From contig CAXRDE010000014.1 in assembly GCA_964229355.1 (NCBI GenBank), positions 124,001 through 188,000 on the forward strand: a stretch of DNA of 64,000 bases, given 5' to 3'. The translations under genes were made by a program, and so were the position numbers. The notes beneath the pieces are model-generated. The model searched no databases. It worked only from the letters and a program-made list of their open reading frames with translations, and was not told the origin of the DNA. This stretch comes from CAXRDE01 sp964229355 (GTDB lineage: Bacteria; Cyanobacteriota; Sericytochromatia; UBA7694). Positions 52,161 through 61,614 of this stretch are shown here, piece by piece (within the stretch, counting starts at the first letter, position 1; each line of letters begins with the position of its first letter).

Positions 52161-52556
52161 ATGAATTACGCCATTAAAACCACTCTCAAGGGCGACTTTG
52201 CCGACCTTTGCGAAAAAACCCGTGCCGCGCTGGCGGAACAGGGCTTTGGGGTACTCACCGAAATTGACTTTCAGGGCACCCTCAAAAAAAAGCTCGACAA
52301 AGATATTCCAGACTACGTCATTTTGGGAGCCTGTCACCCTGCCTCAGCCTATGCCAGTTATCAGGCCGAGGCCAATATTGGCCTGATGTTGCCTTGTAAC
52401 GTCACCGTCCGGGCCCTGGGCAACGGTGAGGTGGAAGTGGCGGCGATTGACCCCAGCGCCATGATGGCTCCCATCGACAACCCGGCACTCGAAGCCGTCG
52501 CCACCGACGTACGGCAACGCTTTGAAGCCATGATAAAACAGCTGCAACAGCCTTAG
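52161..52556 (+). CDS. DUF302 protein
   Basis: 131 residues, soluble alpha/beta. The TALAEQGFGVLTEIDFQGTLKKKL, then YVILGACHPASAYASYQAEANIGLMLPCNVTVR pattern is typical of DUF302, whose molecular role is unknown. The ATG at 52161 follows GAGG with 6 nt spacing; the in-frame ATG at 52131 lies inside the promoter and was rejected. Confidence 0.92.
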   Translation: MNYAIKTTLKGDFADLCEKTRAALAEQGFGVLTEIDFQGTLKKKLDKDIPDYVILGACHPASAYASYQAEANIGLMLPCNVTVRALGNGEVEVAAIDPSAMMAPIDNPALEAVATDVRQRFEAMIKQLQQP

Positions 52557-52582
52557 CCCGAGAGACCCAGGCTCGGCGATCC

Positions 52583-52610
52583 TTGCCAACCCGCCAGAAC
52601 TTGCTATGCT
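52583..52610 (+). promoter_or_regulatory. Promoter with extended -10
   Basis: TTGCCA (52583-52588), 16-nt spacer, TATGCT (52605-52610) preceded by TGC, 24 nt before the start codon of the next gene. Confidence 0.6.
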
Positions 52611-52634
52611 GTAAAGATAAGCGAGGGTTGCGTC

Positions 52635-53069
52635 ATGAATAATGAAATACAGCAAAGTGTTGAGGCTAAACCCCTTACCCCCCAGCAAAAATGGGCCTGG
52701 CTCGTCGGGTGTGTGGTAGTGTTTACGGTCATTTCAGGTATTGCCTTACAACATCAGGCCCAAAAGCATCCGTTGGGCACCCGCGAAGGGGCCAGCACCG
52801 TGTTTTTTGCGGCCTGGCCTGAGGCCAAACAAATAAAGCACCTGTATACCGCCCCGATCAAGCGCACCCCACGCTACCCGGCGGGAGCTCTCTCGTATTA
52901 CCAAACCCCCAAAGGACGCTTACAAATTCGCTGGCAGGTGCAAACCGAATGGGGAACCCCCGTGGGCATTTACGGTTTCTTTTGGCGGGTGCATTCCCTC
53001 TGCTGGGAAAACCCCGCTCAGAATGCCAAACCCTGTCATTTTGCATCCAGTCATCTCAACCCGTCCTAA
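52635..53069 (+). CDS. Membrane-anchored hypothetical protein
   Basis: 144 residues. One hydrophobic helix (about 20-40, WAWLVGCVVVFTVISGIAL) follows a cytosolic 18-residue head; the rest is periplasmic and beta-like. No family recognised. GAGGG precedes the ATG. It ends 48 nt before the convergent glycine-rich gene. Confidence 0.7.
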   Translation: MNNEIQQSVEAKPLTPQQKWAWLVGCVVVFTVISGIALQHQAQKHPLGTREGASTVFFAAWPEAKQIKHLYTAPIKRTPRYPAGALSYYQTPKGRLQIRWQVQTEWGTPVGIYGFFWRVHSLCWENPAQNAKPCHFASSHLNPS

Positions 53070-53117
53070 TGGACCGGCCGCAGGGGTTTTTGAAGGGTTT
53101 TTAAAAAGGGCTAAAAC

Positions 53118-53657
53118 TTAATCGTTGGCTTTGACAGCGGTGTAAGCGGCAGCGGCACCCGCAGCGGCACCTACCACACTAAACACAGCGGCAGCCATGG
53201 GTTCAAAGGTGGTTCCGCCGCCCGCCACCAACGGGGCCACCACAGAGGTTAACACGCCCACCGCGGCACCGGCTCCCGCACCAAGGGCCACACTGTGGTC
53301 ATCACGTACGGCACCGATGCTATTGACGGCCAGGCCCGTTACGCCACCCGCGACACCACCCAAAAGAATACCCAGGCTCATGCCTGTATTGGCATAGCGG
53401 CTTCCACCGAGAATACGACCAGCCACGGCACCGGTCCCAGCTCCAGCGGCTAAACCCGCCAGGGTACCCGCACCAAAGGTAATGAGGTTGCTTTTTAAGC
53501 CACCTTTGTGGGGAGTGGTTTCGACTAAATCAGCTTTTAAACTTGAAGCTTTGGGGGATTCCTCGGCAGGGCTTTGGGTTTTGGGCGCTTTATTGACGGG
53601 TTGGGTTTGCGCAAGACTGTGTAAGGCCTGGGGTTGTTGAGCAATACTTAAGGACAT
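53118..53657 (-). CDS. Glycine/alanine-rich membrane-active protein
   Basis: 179 residues. A polar N-terminal 50 is followed by glycine-zipper-like segments (TLAGLAAGAGTGAVAGRILGG, LGILLGGVAGGVTGLAV, ALGAGAGAAVGVLTSVVAPLVAGGG). No signal peptide is apparent. The composition suits helix packing in membranes, as in outer-membrane assembly or toxin-like proteins; no family is assigned. AGGAG precedes the start. Confidence 0.75.
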   Translation of the reverse strand: MSLSIAQQPQALHSLAQTQPVNKAPKTQSPAEESPKASSLKADLVETTPHKGGLKSNLITFGAGTLAGLAAGAGTGAVAGRILGGSRYANTGMSLGILLGGVAGGVTGLAVNSIGAVRDDHSVALGAGAGAAVGVLTSVVAPLVAGGGTTFEPMAAAVFSVVGAAAGAAAAYTAVKAND

Positions 53658-53701
53658 GTTTATTAACTCCTGAACATTTTCACTACGGTTTTGATAACAG
53701 C

Positions 53702-53710
53702 ATTATGGCA
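53702..53710 (-). promoter_or_regulatory. Extended -10 (TGC-CATAAT) for the glycine-rich gene
   Basis: Minus strand TGCCATAAT within the 12-mer TGTGCCATAATG that also precedes the nitroreductase gene. Confidence 0.45.
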
Positions 53711-53764
53711 CACCCCCTGTGAAAACCTTCTTGAATTAAACATTTATTACTCTTATCTTAACTT

Positions 53765-54856
53765 TTATTTAGTCTTAAGCACCCACAAGCGACCATAATG
53801 ATGCAGCGCACTGGCCTTTTGTTGCGCTGCGTCTCCGGCGCCCATGTACACATCCACATGGCCGGGACCTTTAATGGCCCCGCCGGTGTCCTGGGCCAGA
53901 AGCAAGCGCAGCTGATGCCCCATAAACTCGCCCTGGGCACTGAGCTGGGGCACCTCTGCCAGCACCACGGATCCCAACGGAATAAAGGCGGGATCTACCG
54001 CAATAGACACTTCAGGCTGCACCTCGGTGTGCAGCGAGCCGCGAGGACCGTGCTGGGCCTTTTTGAAGAAGACATAGCTTTCATTTTGGCCCAAAAACGG
54101 CACCAGTTTGTCAGGGTGCTGGGCAAAAAAATCACGAATGGCCTGCAGAGATATTTCTTCAGCGGGAATATACCCTCCGGTCACCAGATAACGTCCCACA
54201 CTGCTGTACTTTAAGCCGTTTTGACCTGCATATTGCAAGGTTAAGCGTTCGCCCGTATCCACGTACTCCGCCAAACCCGAACCCTGCACCTGCAAAAAGA
54301 AATTCTCAAGCAGACTTTTCGAATACCCCAGCTCTAAACCCTTGCCCGCCAGCACCTGGTCCTGATCAATACGGGCACGGGTCAGAGGTTGCCCCAAATA
54401 CAGGGTGTCTTTAAGGCCGGGAGGCAGGGCGTATAAGGGATAAACGTATTCGCCCTCGGGCTTGTGTTTGAGTTGAATAATGGGGCTAAAATACGCGGTG
54501 AAATGGGTATTGCCGCAGCCGTCTTCGCCCTTGATTAATTGAGGCGTCAGGTGCTTGAGATCGGCCACCGTGAGTTTTGCGGGCAATTTCTTGGCCCACT
54601 GGCTCTGGGGCACCTGGGGAAGCTGCTGCTGCAAGGCTTTGCGAAAGGTGGGTGCATCGTAGTGAATCACCGCAGCGGGGTCTAAGGTGGTGTCCGGGCG
54701 ATACACGGGCTCAAAACACGCAAAATCACGCTTGCCGTTGCCAGAGAAGGTATAGCCTTTGCCCAATTCTTCAGCCTGCGCTTGCAAAAATCCCTGGGGG
54801 GCGAAACAGGCTCCCCCCACCAGCACTGCACATAACAAACCACGAAACACACCCAT
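53765..54856 (-). CDS. mltA: Membrane-bound lytic murein transglycosylase A
   Basis: Peptidoglycan-cleaving enzyme that forms 1,6-anhydromuramic ends. 363 residues with a signal peptide. The MltA domain spans about 100-260 and the 3D domain is C-terminal, with the catalytic Asp in LLLAQDTGGAIKGPGHVDVYMG. There is no lipobox Cys in the expected place, so it may be soluble in the periplasm, unlike E. coli MltA. Confidence 0.95.
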   Translation of the reverse strand: MGVFRGLLCAVLVGGACFAPQGFLQAQAEELGKGYTFSGNGKRDFACFEPVYRPDTTLDPAAVIHYDAPTFRKALQQQLPQVPQSQWAKKLPAKLTVADLKHLTPQLIKGEDGCGNTHFTAYFSPIIQLKHKPEGEYVYPLYALPPGLKDTLYLGQPLTRARIDQDQVLAGKGLELGYSKSLLENFFLQVQGSGLAEYVDTGERLTLQYAGQNGLKYSSVGRYLVTGGYIPAEEISLQAIRDFFAQHPDKLVPFLGQNESYVFFKKAQHGPRGSLHTEVQPEVSIAVDPAFIPLGSVVLAEVPQLSAQGEFMGHQLRLLLAQDTGGAIKGPGHVDVYMGAGDAAQQKASALHHYGRLWVLKTK

Positions 54857-55054
54857 GAACAGATCTCCTGAATTTTAGGTCTTTTTCAAAGCATACGTGA
54901 AGGCACGCAGAGAAACAAGCGTACCGCATCCAACTCGACCCGCAATGGCTCAGCCTCGCCAACTTTTATTAAAAATAAACGGGGATTTTACACGCAATTA
55001 GGACCCACTTTGACACAGTAAAAGCAATGTCAAACACCAAACAAAGGATCTTGT

Positions 55055-55471
55055 ATGTTCACTACCCATCACGTCATCAAAACGCTATTTTGCGGCCTGT
55101 GTGCGTTTTCTCTTAGCGCCTGCGGGTCCTCCGCCAGTGTGAATACCGCAGCCACGCCCACAGCCAATTCAGCTGCGGGGCCCAACGCTTCAGCAGAAAC
55201 CCTTGCTGAGGCCGAAGCCAACGTGGCCGCTCAAACGCCGCCGGTGGGTGCCACCCGCAACACCTTAACCCGCGAACAATACGTGAGTGCCATGGCCTGT
55301 GCCGCCGAGCGCGCTGCACCGGGCAGCAAATTTCGCTTTAAATCGCAATGGACCGCCTACCAGGACGCCAGCGCTCAGGCCTCGTGGAATCAGGCCATGG
55401 CCTCAGGGGGCGACGGCCAGTATATTGTGTACACCCAGGCTGTGAGTCTGGGCTGCCTCGGAGAAGGTTAA
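55055..55471 (+). CDS. Small lipoprotein, hypothetical
   Basis: 138 residues with a type II signal peptide and lipobox LSAC, then an Ala/Thr/Asn-rich linker (about 25-65). The C-terminal 70 residues are helical (REQYVSAMACAAERA) with two Cys. No family recognised. The 198-nt upstream gap holds a TTGACA at 55010-55015 but no matching -10. Confidence 0.75.
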   Translation: MFTTHHVIKTLFCGLCAFSLSACGSSASVNTAATPTANSAAGPNASAETLAEAEANVAAQTPPVGATRNTLTREQYVSAMACAAERAAPGSKFRFKSQWTAYQDASAQASWNQAMASGGDGQYIVYTQAVSLGCLGEG

Positions 55472-55480
55472 GCCCAAAGC

Positions 55481-58400
55481 TCAAGCCCAAAGATTGACGA
55501 GGGTTCGCCGCAGTTCTGAATAGAAATGCGGGGGCAACAGTGCCGGAGGCAAAGGCGGACACCCCTGGTTTTTGAGTACCTGCAACCCGTATACCCGTGT
55601 GTTTTGCGCTTGCGTCAGCATATAGGGCCGATGCTCCAGGTACAAATACGCCTGGTAATCCAGAGGCAGCTGCAAAGAAAGTTCGCCGTCACCACTGGCT
55701 GAACGCCAATGACGGTTTGTCAGCGCCAACAGGCGGGTGCTCTCCACGGGTGTCTCGGGCACCTGTGTAAAGCCTTCCTGACACCACTCCAGCGGTTCGG
55801 CAAAGTAAGCGCCGCGCTGTCGCTGCGAAATCCATTCCTCAACGCTCTGGAACTGCCATTGGACCAGACTGGACAGCATATATACCGGATGGGCCAGCAC
55901 CACTTCACAATCTTCAAGCACCTGCACCGCTTGCCCGCGGGCGTCACGGCACACGCCATCCTGATACACAAAAGTCAGGTCATAAGCCTGCTCCTGCTGC
56001 CACACGCCCCAGATGACATCTGCCACCAAATGCTGCAATAGCGGGTGTTCACACACCAGGGTCCGGGCCTCATGCCAGGACCAGCGGCGCTGTACGATCA
56101 AGGCCCACTCCAGCCGCTTGTGTTGCCATTTCACCTGCTTGCGGGCCTGGGTAGCAAAGGTTTTCCAGAGCGGTTGGGCTTCAGCCAGGGCTTTCGGCAC
56201 CCGCTTACAAGGCTTTTCTGGGCCATTGCCTTTGCGGTGAAAAAGCACCGGTTCACCCTTTAGCAGTGTCCAACGCAGGCTTTCATCGCCTGCCCGCCAC
56301 CGCTGTTGGCCTGCGGCATCCAGCCCCAGATCAGGCACCAGGCGATCGCTGAGGGCCTCAGGGCTCAGTCCCCGTCGCAAAGCCAGGTTAGCAAGGCTCT
56401 GCTCACTGGCGGTTTTTAAACTGGGGTAACGGGCCTGCAAACGAAGGGTCTCTAAGGCAAAGATCGCCTCAGGCACATCCATTTGCTCTAAAATTTCGAG
56501 TCCCACCTGAGACCGCTGATAGGCCCTCTCACCCGGCCATTTTAAGAGGTAGGGCACCAGCATCGCAATACTCTGGGCATCGCCGAAGTGTTTTAGGGCC
56601 AGAAACATCCACTCCTGCTCGGTGGGGCACCCCTGCTTTAGCCAGTGTTGGAACAAGCTATCGCTATAACGGGCCAGAGAATCAGGGGTTAAGCAAGTCT
56701 GCACGGCGTGTAGCACCGGATGGGGAAAGTGTAGGCTTAATTGCGCGGTGATGGCATTGAGCTGAGCCAGGGCCTCGTCATTCAAGGGCTGCAGCCGTGA
56801 TGTACAAACGGGATGATGTAACAGGGCCTCAGGCAAAGACAGAGGCAGGGTGGAAAGCGGGGAGCGGGCATTTAAAAATTCATCGCAGGCCTGTAGCGCC
56901 TGCGTACCATGGTGGGCAAACCACCGGGCAGCCCATTGCCGCAATGGGGATTTGCCCTGCACCATGTGCCACATTTTGGGAGCCACTTCAACAGCGGCAA
57001 AACGGGCCAGAATGGGAGCAGCCAAAGTCGGTTGAGCCTCGGCATAGTTGAGCCATCCAGGCAGGCCCTCTACCCCCAAACGTTTTAAAAGACACAACAA
57101 TTGCTCAGGCTCTGGCCGAAACCAACGCCGGTGCTGTTTCACACGCAGTTGGTTCCAAAAGCCCACCACATGGTAAGCAGAAATACCGTCCAGGCGATCC
57201 AAAAACACCGTGGACTTGCCGTTTAAATCTGCGGTTAATGCCGCCATCAGCGCTTCATCTTGCCGGGGCGTTAAGGGCAAAGGGCCATAAATCGCACGGG
57301 AAATTTGTGCCGGCTGATCTTCAGGGAACCAGGCCACATGGGGTGAGGGGAAAGGCTCCCCCTGAGAGACCCGTGCTTCAGAGGGCACGAAGGACAGAAT
57401 CGCCTCAGGCAGAGCCACCTGCTCGCCCGGTGGCTGCGTCCGGGGCAGGGTGGGAAGCACCGCCTGCGCCTCAGGGGAGAGTCCCTCCCATAGGGTGGGC
57501 CAATCGGAACGCTGTTGCCAGGTGTGCACCAGGGCACTGGCCTGAGCATGGCGAGGCTGTTGTTGCAAAAGCCTTACGGCTCCCTGCAGGGCCAGCTCCA
57601 GATCTTTTTGCAAGAGCTTGTGAATCAACGGGGCCCGTCGGGTTTCGCCGCTCAACTCAATCAGGGCGGCCATTGCCGTTTCAGTGGGTAAAGTACCCAA
57701 CAGTTCCGTCATTCGCTTGCGCTCCCCCACCCGCTGGGCATGGTGAGCCATGGCTCTTAAAAAAGGAAGCGCCTGTGCCCCCTGATGTGTAAGGGCCCGC
57801 GCTGCCCAACCGGTCTCACACAGGGCCTGAGAGACCCAGGGGCGTAAATCGTAGGTGGACAATGCCAAATAGCGTTTTAAAAACGCCTCTTGCAGTGCGG
57901 CATCCGTGACAAAGGGCCACAACAGCCATCCCCCATAAAATAAGGCGTTGTTTCCCAGAATCTCAAAGGTGGCCTGAGGCCAGGTGGCCATAAGATTTAA
58001 ATCTTGCTGCGCAAGCCAGCTCTGCGCGGCGGTGTGCAGGCAGTCGGGGTCTGCCAGCAAAAGCGCGCTCATGATCTGAGCCAACAGATCGCCCTGGGCA
58101 AAGACCTGGTGCAGACAGGCCTTTAGCTCGCTTTTTTCGGAATCAGCCAGCCCGTCAAGATAAGTGTAAAGCCCTTGAAAAGCCAGATGGTGGGGTAAAT
58201 CTCCCTCAATACAGGTCACTGACGTTGGGGCCAGAAACAGGGTCAGACCGTTTTTGTCATAGTGGGTGCGTAGGCCATAGACCAGACTGTCGCGCCAGGC
58301 CTGTACCGTGGCCAGAGGTCCAGTGGCCTGCCAGAGCAGCTCCACAGCGCTTTGATCTTCTACCATGTGCCAAAACAAAGGAGCCAGCGCCGCTGAAATC

Positions 58401-58807
58401 GCCGAAGGAGGCTCGGGTGCAATGGCTTGCTGGCGCAATTGGGCAAAATGCTGCTGGGCCAGCGGATCGGGATCTTCAAACTGACAAATCAACAGACGGC
58501 GGCGTGCAGAACGTACAAAAGCCTTCCAGGCCTGATGCCAGGACACAGCCGAAGGGATCTTCACAGAAGGAGAAACCTCAGCGGGCAAGACCTCAGTCTC
58601 TGCTTGATACCCCTTTTTTTGCTTCGACTGCACCTGTTTTTGGAAATAGCTTGCTGCGGCCTGGACGTTATCAAAGGCTTTCTGACGGTGCTGTCCCTGG
58701 GTGCCCACCTTGCCATAATGCAGCGCCACATGGGTGTCCTCCTGGGTGATCTGCCAAAACTTATGAGAACTTCCATCCTGATAATACAGCCGAACCGAGG
58801 TAGACAT
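55481..58807 (-). CDS. WGR-domain and DUF4132 (MolR-like) giant protein
   Basis: 1108 residues. The N-terminal WGR domain (about 5-70, YYQDGSSHKFWQITQEDTHVALHYGKVGTQGQ) is a nucleic-acid-binding module also seen in PARPs. A long helical HEAT-like middle follows. The C-terminal 300 residues resemble DUF4132 (KQVKWQHKRLEWALIVQRRWSWHEART, HPLLQHLVADVIWGVW), as in E. coli MolR. Molecular function unknown. It diverges from the 585-residue unknown gene with 57 nt between them. Confidence 0.88.
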   Translation of the reverse strand: MSTSVRLYYQDGSSHKFWQITQEDTHVALHYGKVGTQGQHRQKAFDNVQAAASYFQKQVQSKQKKGYQAETEVLPAEVSPSVKIPSAVSWHQAWKAFVRSARRRLLICQFEDPDPLAQQHFAQLRQQAIAPEPPSAISAALAPLFWHMVEDQSAVELLWQATGPLATVQAWRDSLVYGLRTHYDKNGLTLFLAPTSVTCIEGDLPHHLAFQGLYTYLDGLADSEKSELKACLHQVFAQGDLLAQIMSALLLADPDCLHTAAQSWLAQQDLNLMATWPQATFEILGNNALFYGGWLLWPFVTDAALQEAFLKRYLALSTYDLRPWVSQALCETGWAARALTHQGAQALPFLRAMAHHAQRVGERKRMTELLGTLPTETAMAALIELSGETRRAPLIHKLLQKDLELALQGAVRLLQQQPRHAQASALVHTWQQRSDWPTLWEGLSPEAQAVLPTLPRTQPPGEQVALPEAILSFVPSEARVSQGEPFPSPHVAWFPEDQPAQISRAIYGPLPLTPRQDEALMAALTADLNGKSTVFLDRLDGISAYHVVGFWNQLRVKQHRRWFRPEPEQLLCLLKRLGVEGLPGWLNYAEAQPTLAAPILARFAAVEVAPKMWHMVQGKSPLRQWAARWFAHHGTQALQACDEFLNARSPLSTLPLSLPEALLHHPVCTSRLQPLNDEALAQLNAITAQLSLHFPHPVLHAVQTCLTPDSLARYSDSLFQHWLKQGCPTEQEWMFLALKHFGDAQSIAMLVPYLLKWPGERAYQRSQVGLEILEQMDVPEAIFALETLRLQARYPSLKTASEQSLANLALRRGLSPEALSDRLVPDLGLDAAGQQRWRAGDESLRWTLLKGEPVLFHRKGNGPEKPCKRVPKALAEAQPLWKTFATQARKQVKWQHKRLEWALIVQRRWSWHEARTLVCEHPLLQHLVADVIWGVWQQEQAYDLTFVYQDGVCRDARGQAVQVLEDCEVVLAHPVYMLSSLVQWQFQSVEEWISQRQRGAYFAEPLEWCQEGFTQVPETPVESTRLLALTNRHWRSASGDGELSLQLPLDYQAYLYLEHRPYMLTQAQNTRVYGLQVLKNQGCPPLPPALLPPHFYSELRRTLVNLWA

Positions 58808-58864
58808 ATTCAGTTTTCCCTTTTTGTATTAAGCTAAAGATACCACCCCGTTGGAGGAACATCA

Positions 58865-60622
58865 ATGGCCCATTTGTATACCTTCCTGGCAGCCCCGCTT
58901 GAGGCAAAACCAGCAACCGCTGAAGCCCCGGTTTACACCGAGGGCCGGTGGCAAAGCCAACTCCTTCAGCCCTTACAGTGGCATGCGTATGTGCAGACCG
59001 ATGCCGCATTATGTAGCCCCGAGACCTCACGCTTTTGGGCGCATGTGCACCCCGACCATTGGGACCTGCATTTCTGGGATACCCAGAAACACCAACAACT
59101 CAACTGCCCACTGCCGCCCTTTAATACCGACACCCACGACGCCTTGCTTCGTTTTTTTGAAGGTCTAGAACCTGACATAGACACCCGCCAGCTCGCCCTG
59201 AGCGAAACCGCACGGGCCGTCAGTCCACTCAACACGGGAGGTCCTCTGCCCACGTTACTGCACACGCTAAAACTTACCCCAATGTTTGCCGAAAGCACAG
59301 GCCCGTACGGCGCAATGGCGGGGCGATACACCAATCCCAGCGATGCCTTTAACCGGGTATTAACGGCCTGCACAGCCCTGGAACCCACAGCGTGCCCCCC
59401 TTCATTGCATTCCCCGGAATTGCTGCGCGACCTTTACACCTTGCTCTGGTTCGAAAACAGAGCCTGTGAGGCGGTTTTTGAATTGACCGGTGAGGACTTT
59501 CCCGCCCTCTCGTTACCCACGGAGGCCGAAGATGTGATTCAACACCGTCCTTTAGAGAAAGGCTTTTGTTTAGCCTTTGAAGCCGAAGGCAGTGCGCTCT
59601 GGGTGCGCAACGGAATCATAGACGCCCTGTATTTTTTAAGCACGGTCTGGGCCCCCGGTCAACACTGGAAGCTGAGCCTGGCAGCACCCGCTGATGCCGA
59701 AGATCCTACATCTCATGGCGTACAACAGGTGTTTGGCGGCACTGTCACGGCAGCATTCACCCCTGAGACACCTGCGATGTTGGCATGGACCCACTGGGCC
59801 CCCGCCACCGATCATCCGGCTTTTTTAGAGGCCCTGGACCTGGCCCGGTGGGTAGAAAGCGGTGAAGCCCTGCAGCTCAACGGTCCTGAAGAATATGCCG
59901 CGAGCTTGCAAGCCTGCGTCACGCATTATGAGCTCATGAAAGACGATTTCCATAAAAATGCAGATGGCACTTATCGTATTAAAGATCTCTTTCAACGCAG
60001 CTTTGTGGCCATCCGCCTGTGCGCCTTCCGATACGGTAAACGTCTGGGCATGGGTGCCGGTCTCAAGCGTCAGGATGCCAGTGCAGAACGTTGGAAGGCC
60101 CTGGATGAGCTCATCCAAAACAGCTTGTTAAAACCCAACACCGGCGAAGTGCTCTACGTCGGCAACTCAGGCGATTTTTTGGCCACCACCCCGCAACAAC
60201 TCCCTCCGGGGGAACGCAGTGCACTGGAGTTGCTGCAGCAAGAGCTCGAAGCTTTGGGTTTTCAATATCTGGGTTCGATGATCTGGAAGCCGGGCGGCGA
60301 TGTGCATAATGCAGTCTTTGTTCACCCAGATCACCCCACTTACGTCATGATCATGTTTACCTTATTTGGTGTGTTTACAGAGTTCTTTTCGCACCAGGTC
60401 ACGGGTGCATCTTTGACCACCACCAATAATCCCATGACCGGTGACGATCCCGAAAAACAGATCACCCGCCAGGTCATGGAAGACCAGAGCCTACACGACA
60501 TGTGGCAGGCCCACACCCAAAAGATGGCACCCTGGCAAAGCACAGCAATGGCATGCCCTGCGGATTTACAGCACTTTTTAAAGGTGGTGGATGCATTTTT
60601 GGTACGCACCCTGCACGGCTAG
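58865..60622 (+). CDS. Large uncharacterised soluble protein
   Basis: 585 residues, no signal peptide or membrane helix, and no family I recognise. GGAGG stands 7 nt before the ATG. It shares a 57-nt intergenic region with the WGR-DUF4132 gene, so coregulation is possible. A C-terminal stretch around residues 470-530 (GGDVHNAVFVHPDHPTYVMIM, FFSHQVTGASLTTT) looks like a compact beta domain. Confidence 0.85.
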   Translation: MAHLYTFLAAPLEAKPATAEAPVYTEGRWQSQLLQPLQWHAYVQTDAALCSPETSRFWAHVHPDHWDLHFWDTQKHQQLNCPLPPFNTDTHDALLRFFEGLEPDIDTRQLALSETARAVSPLNTGGPLPTLLHTLKLTPMFAESTGPYGAMAGRYTNPSDAFNRVLTACTALEPTACPPSLHSPELLRDLYTLLWFENRACEAVFELTGEDFPALSLPTEAEDVIQHRPLEKGFCLAFEAEGSALWVRNGIIDALYFLSTVWAPGQHWKLSLAAPADAEDPTSHGVQQVFGGTVTAAFTPETPAMLAWTHWAPATDHPAFLEALDLARWVESGEALQLNGPEEYAASLQACVTHYELMKDDFHKNADGTYRIKDLFQRSFVAIRLCAFRYGKRLGMGAGLKRQDASAERWKALDELIQNSLLKPNTGEVLYVGNSGDFLATTPQQLPPGERSALELLQQELEALGFQYLGSMIWKPGGDVHNAVFVHPDHPTYVMIMFTLFGVFTEFFSHQVTGASLTTTNNPMTGDDPEKQITRQVMEDQSLHDMWQAHTQKMAPWQSTAMACPADLQHFLKVVDAFLVRTLHG

Positions 60623-60646
60623 CCAAAGCAGCGCGCAAAGCGAAAT

Positions 60647-61606
60647 TTAGCCGCTGACAGCAGCTTCCATTTGCGACAGGGTTTCTGGCCCCAGTACGTC
60701 GAGCAGTTGCGGGATATCCACAAAGGGATTCCGGTTGCCCTGGGCCTGGGCAATGCGTTCATGACGGTGGGCTTCCACCGCGTTGACGGGGTCCTGGACC
60801 ATCCATTGCTGATAGGTGCGCAAGCGGGGAAAAAAGAAGTCCGGCCGGTACTCGTTCTGGCGAATGGGCGCTTTGTAGTAACGCAGATAAAAATACAAAA
60901 GCGCCCGTGCGCTGTCGCCCTTTTGGTCTACGCCCGGCTCAAACACATAGCCCCAGGCACTCTGCCGGGTTTTGATTTGTTGCGAACCACTGGCGGTGGC
61001 ATAGGTAACTTCTCCGTCGGCGGGACGATTGTCTAAGGGAAAATGGCCCCGACGGGTGTTGGGGGTCATTAAGGTAGGAAACAAATGGTGCATATCAGAG
61101 CGCATGGGTTCTTGCTTGTCAAAAAAGCCCTGGGGCCAGGTGTGCTCGCAATTGATGCTGTCGCCATTTTTACCGTCGCCGTTGGCATCACCGTCTTCTT
61201 TGTACTTGTGGCCACTGGGGCCGTCGCCGCTGATCCACACCGCCGAATACGCCGCACGAATCTGAGGGGTTTTGCCCTGTAAACGGCTATCGGCCTGGGT
61301 GTATAAATAAGCGGTGGCCTCGCCATAATTCAGGGCTTTGGCTTGATTAACCAGGGTGCTTAAGCCCTCAAAGAGCTCACGGCCTTGTAAATGTTGTACC
61401 GGGGCGTAGTAGGACTGTAGCTCAGGAGATAACTGGCGATACCAGGATGCCACACCCGCTTGCTGAGCCCGCAGAGAAACGGGGCGACCCGGCCCAGGCG
61501 CAGCCATGGGAGCACGACAGGCAGCCAGGCTGGTGACCAGCAGTAAAGCGCAGCTTATAGAAAAAGGTATCTGCCCCCGAAAGGGCCCAGAACGAAAGTG
61601 AAACAT
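60647..61606 (-). CDS. Endonuclease I-family lipoprotein nuclease
   Basis: Extracytoplasmic DNase/RNase related to EndA and NucM, 319 residues, with lipobox LAAC (Cys30). The catalytic core shows NCEHTWPQ (His155), SDMHHLFP and NTRRGHFPLDNR. Just before it, residues 138-145 read DGDANGDG, a calcium-loop-like DxDxNxDG. It probably degrades DNA at the cell surface. A TATAAT ends 8 nt before the start and there is no close Shine-Dalgarno, which suggests a leaderless mRNA. Confidence 0.9.
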   Translation of the reverse strand: MFHFRSGPFRGQIPFSISCALLLVTSLAACRAPMAAPGPGRPVSLRAQQAGVASWYRQLSPELQSYYAPVQHLQGRELFEGLSTLVNQAKALNYGEATAYLYTQADSRLQGKTPQIRAAYSAVWISGDGPSGHKYKEDGDANGDGKNGDSINCEHTWPQGFFDKQEPMRSDMHHLFPTLMTPNTRRGHFPLDNRPADGEVTYATASGSQQIKTRQSAWGYVFEPGVDQKGDSARALLYFYLRYYKAPIRQNEYRPDFFFPRLRTYQQWMVQDPVNAVEAHRHERIAQAQGNRNPFVDIPQLLDVLGPETLSQMEAAVSG

Positions 61607-61614
61607 ATATACTG

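Noticed and set aside
53072..53112. T/A-rich stretch between convergent genes as a bidirectional terminator
   Set aside because: GGGTTTTTAAAAAGGG is not self-complementary outside its A/T core.
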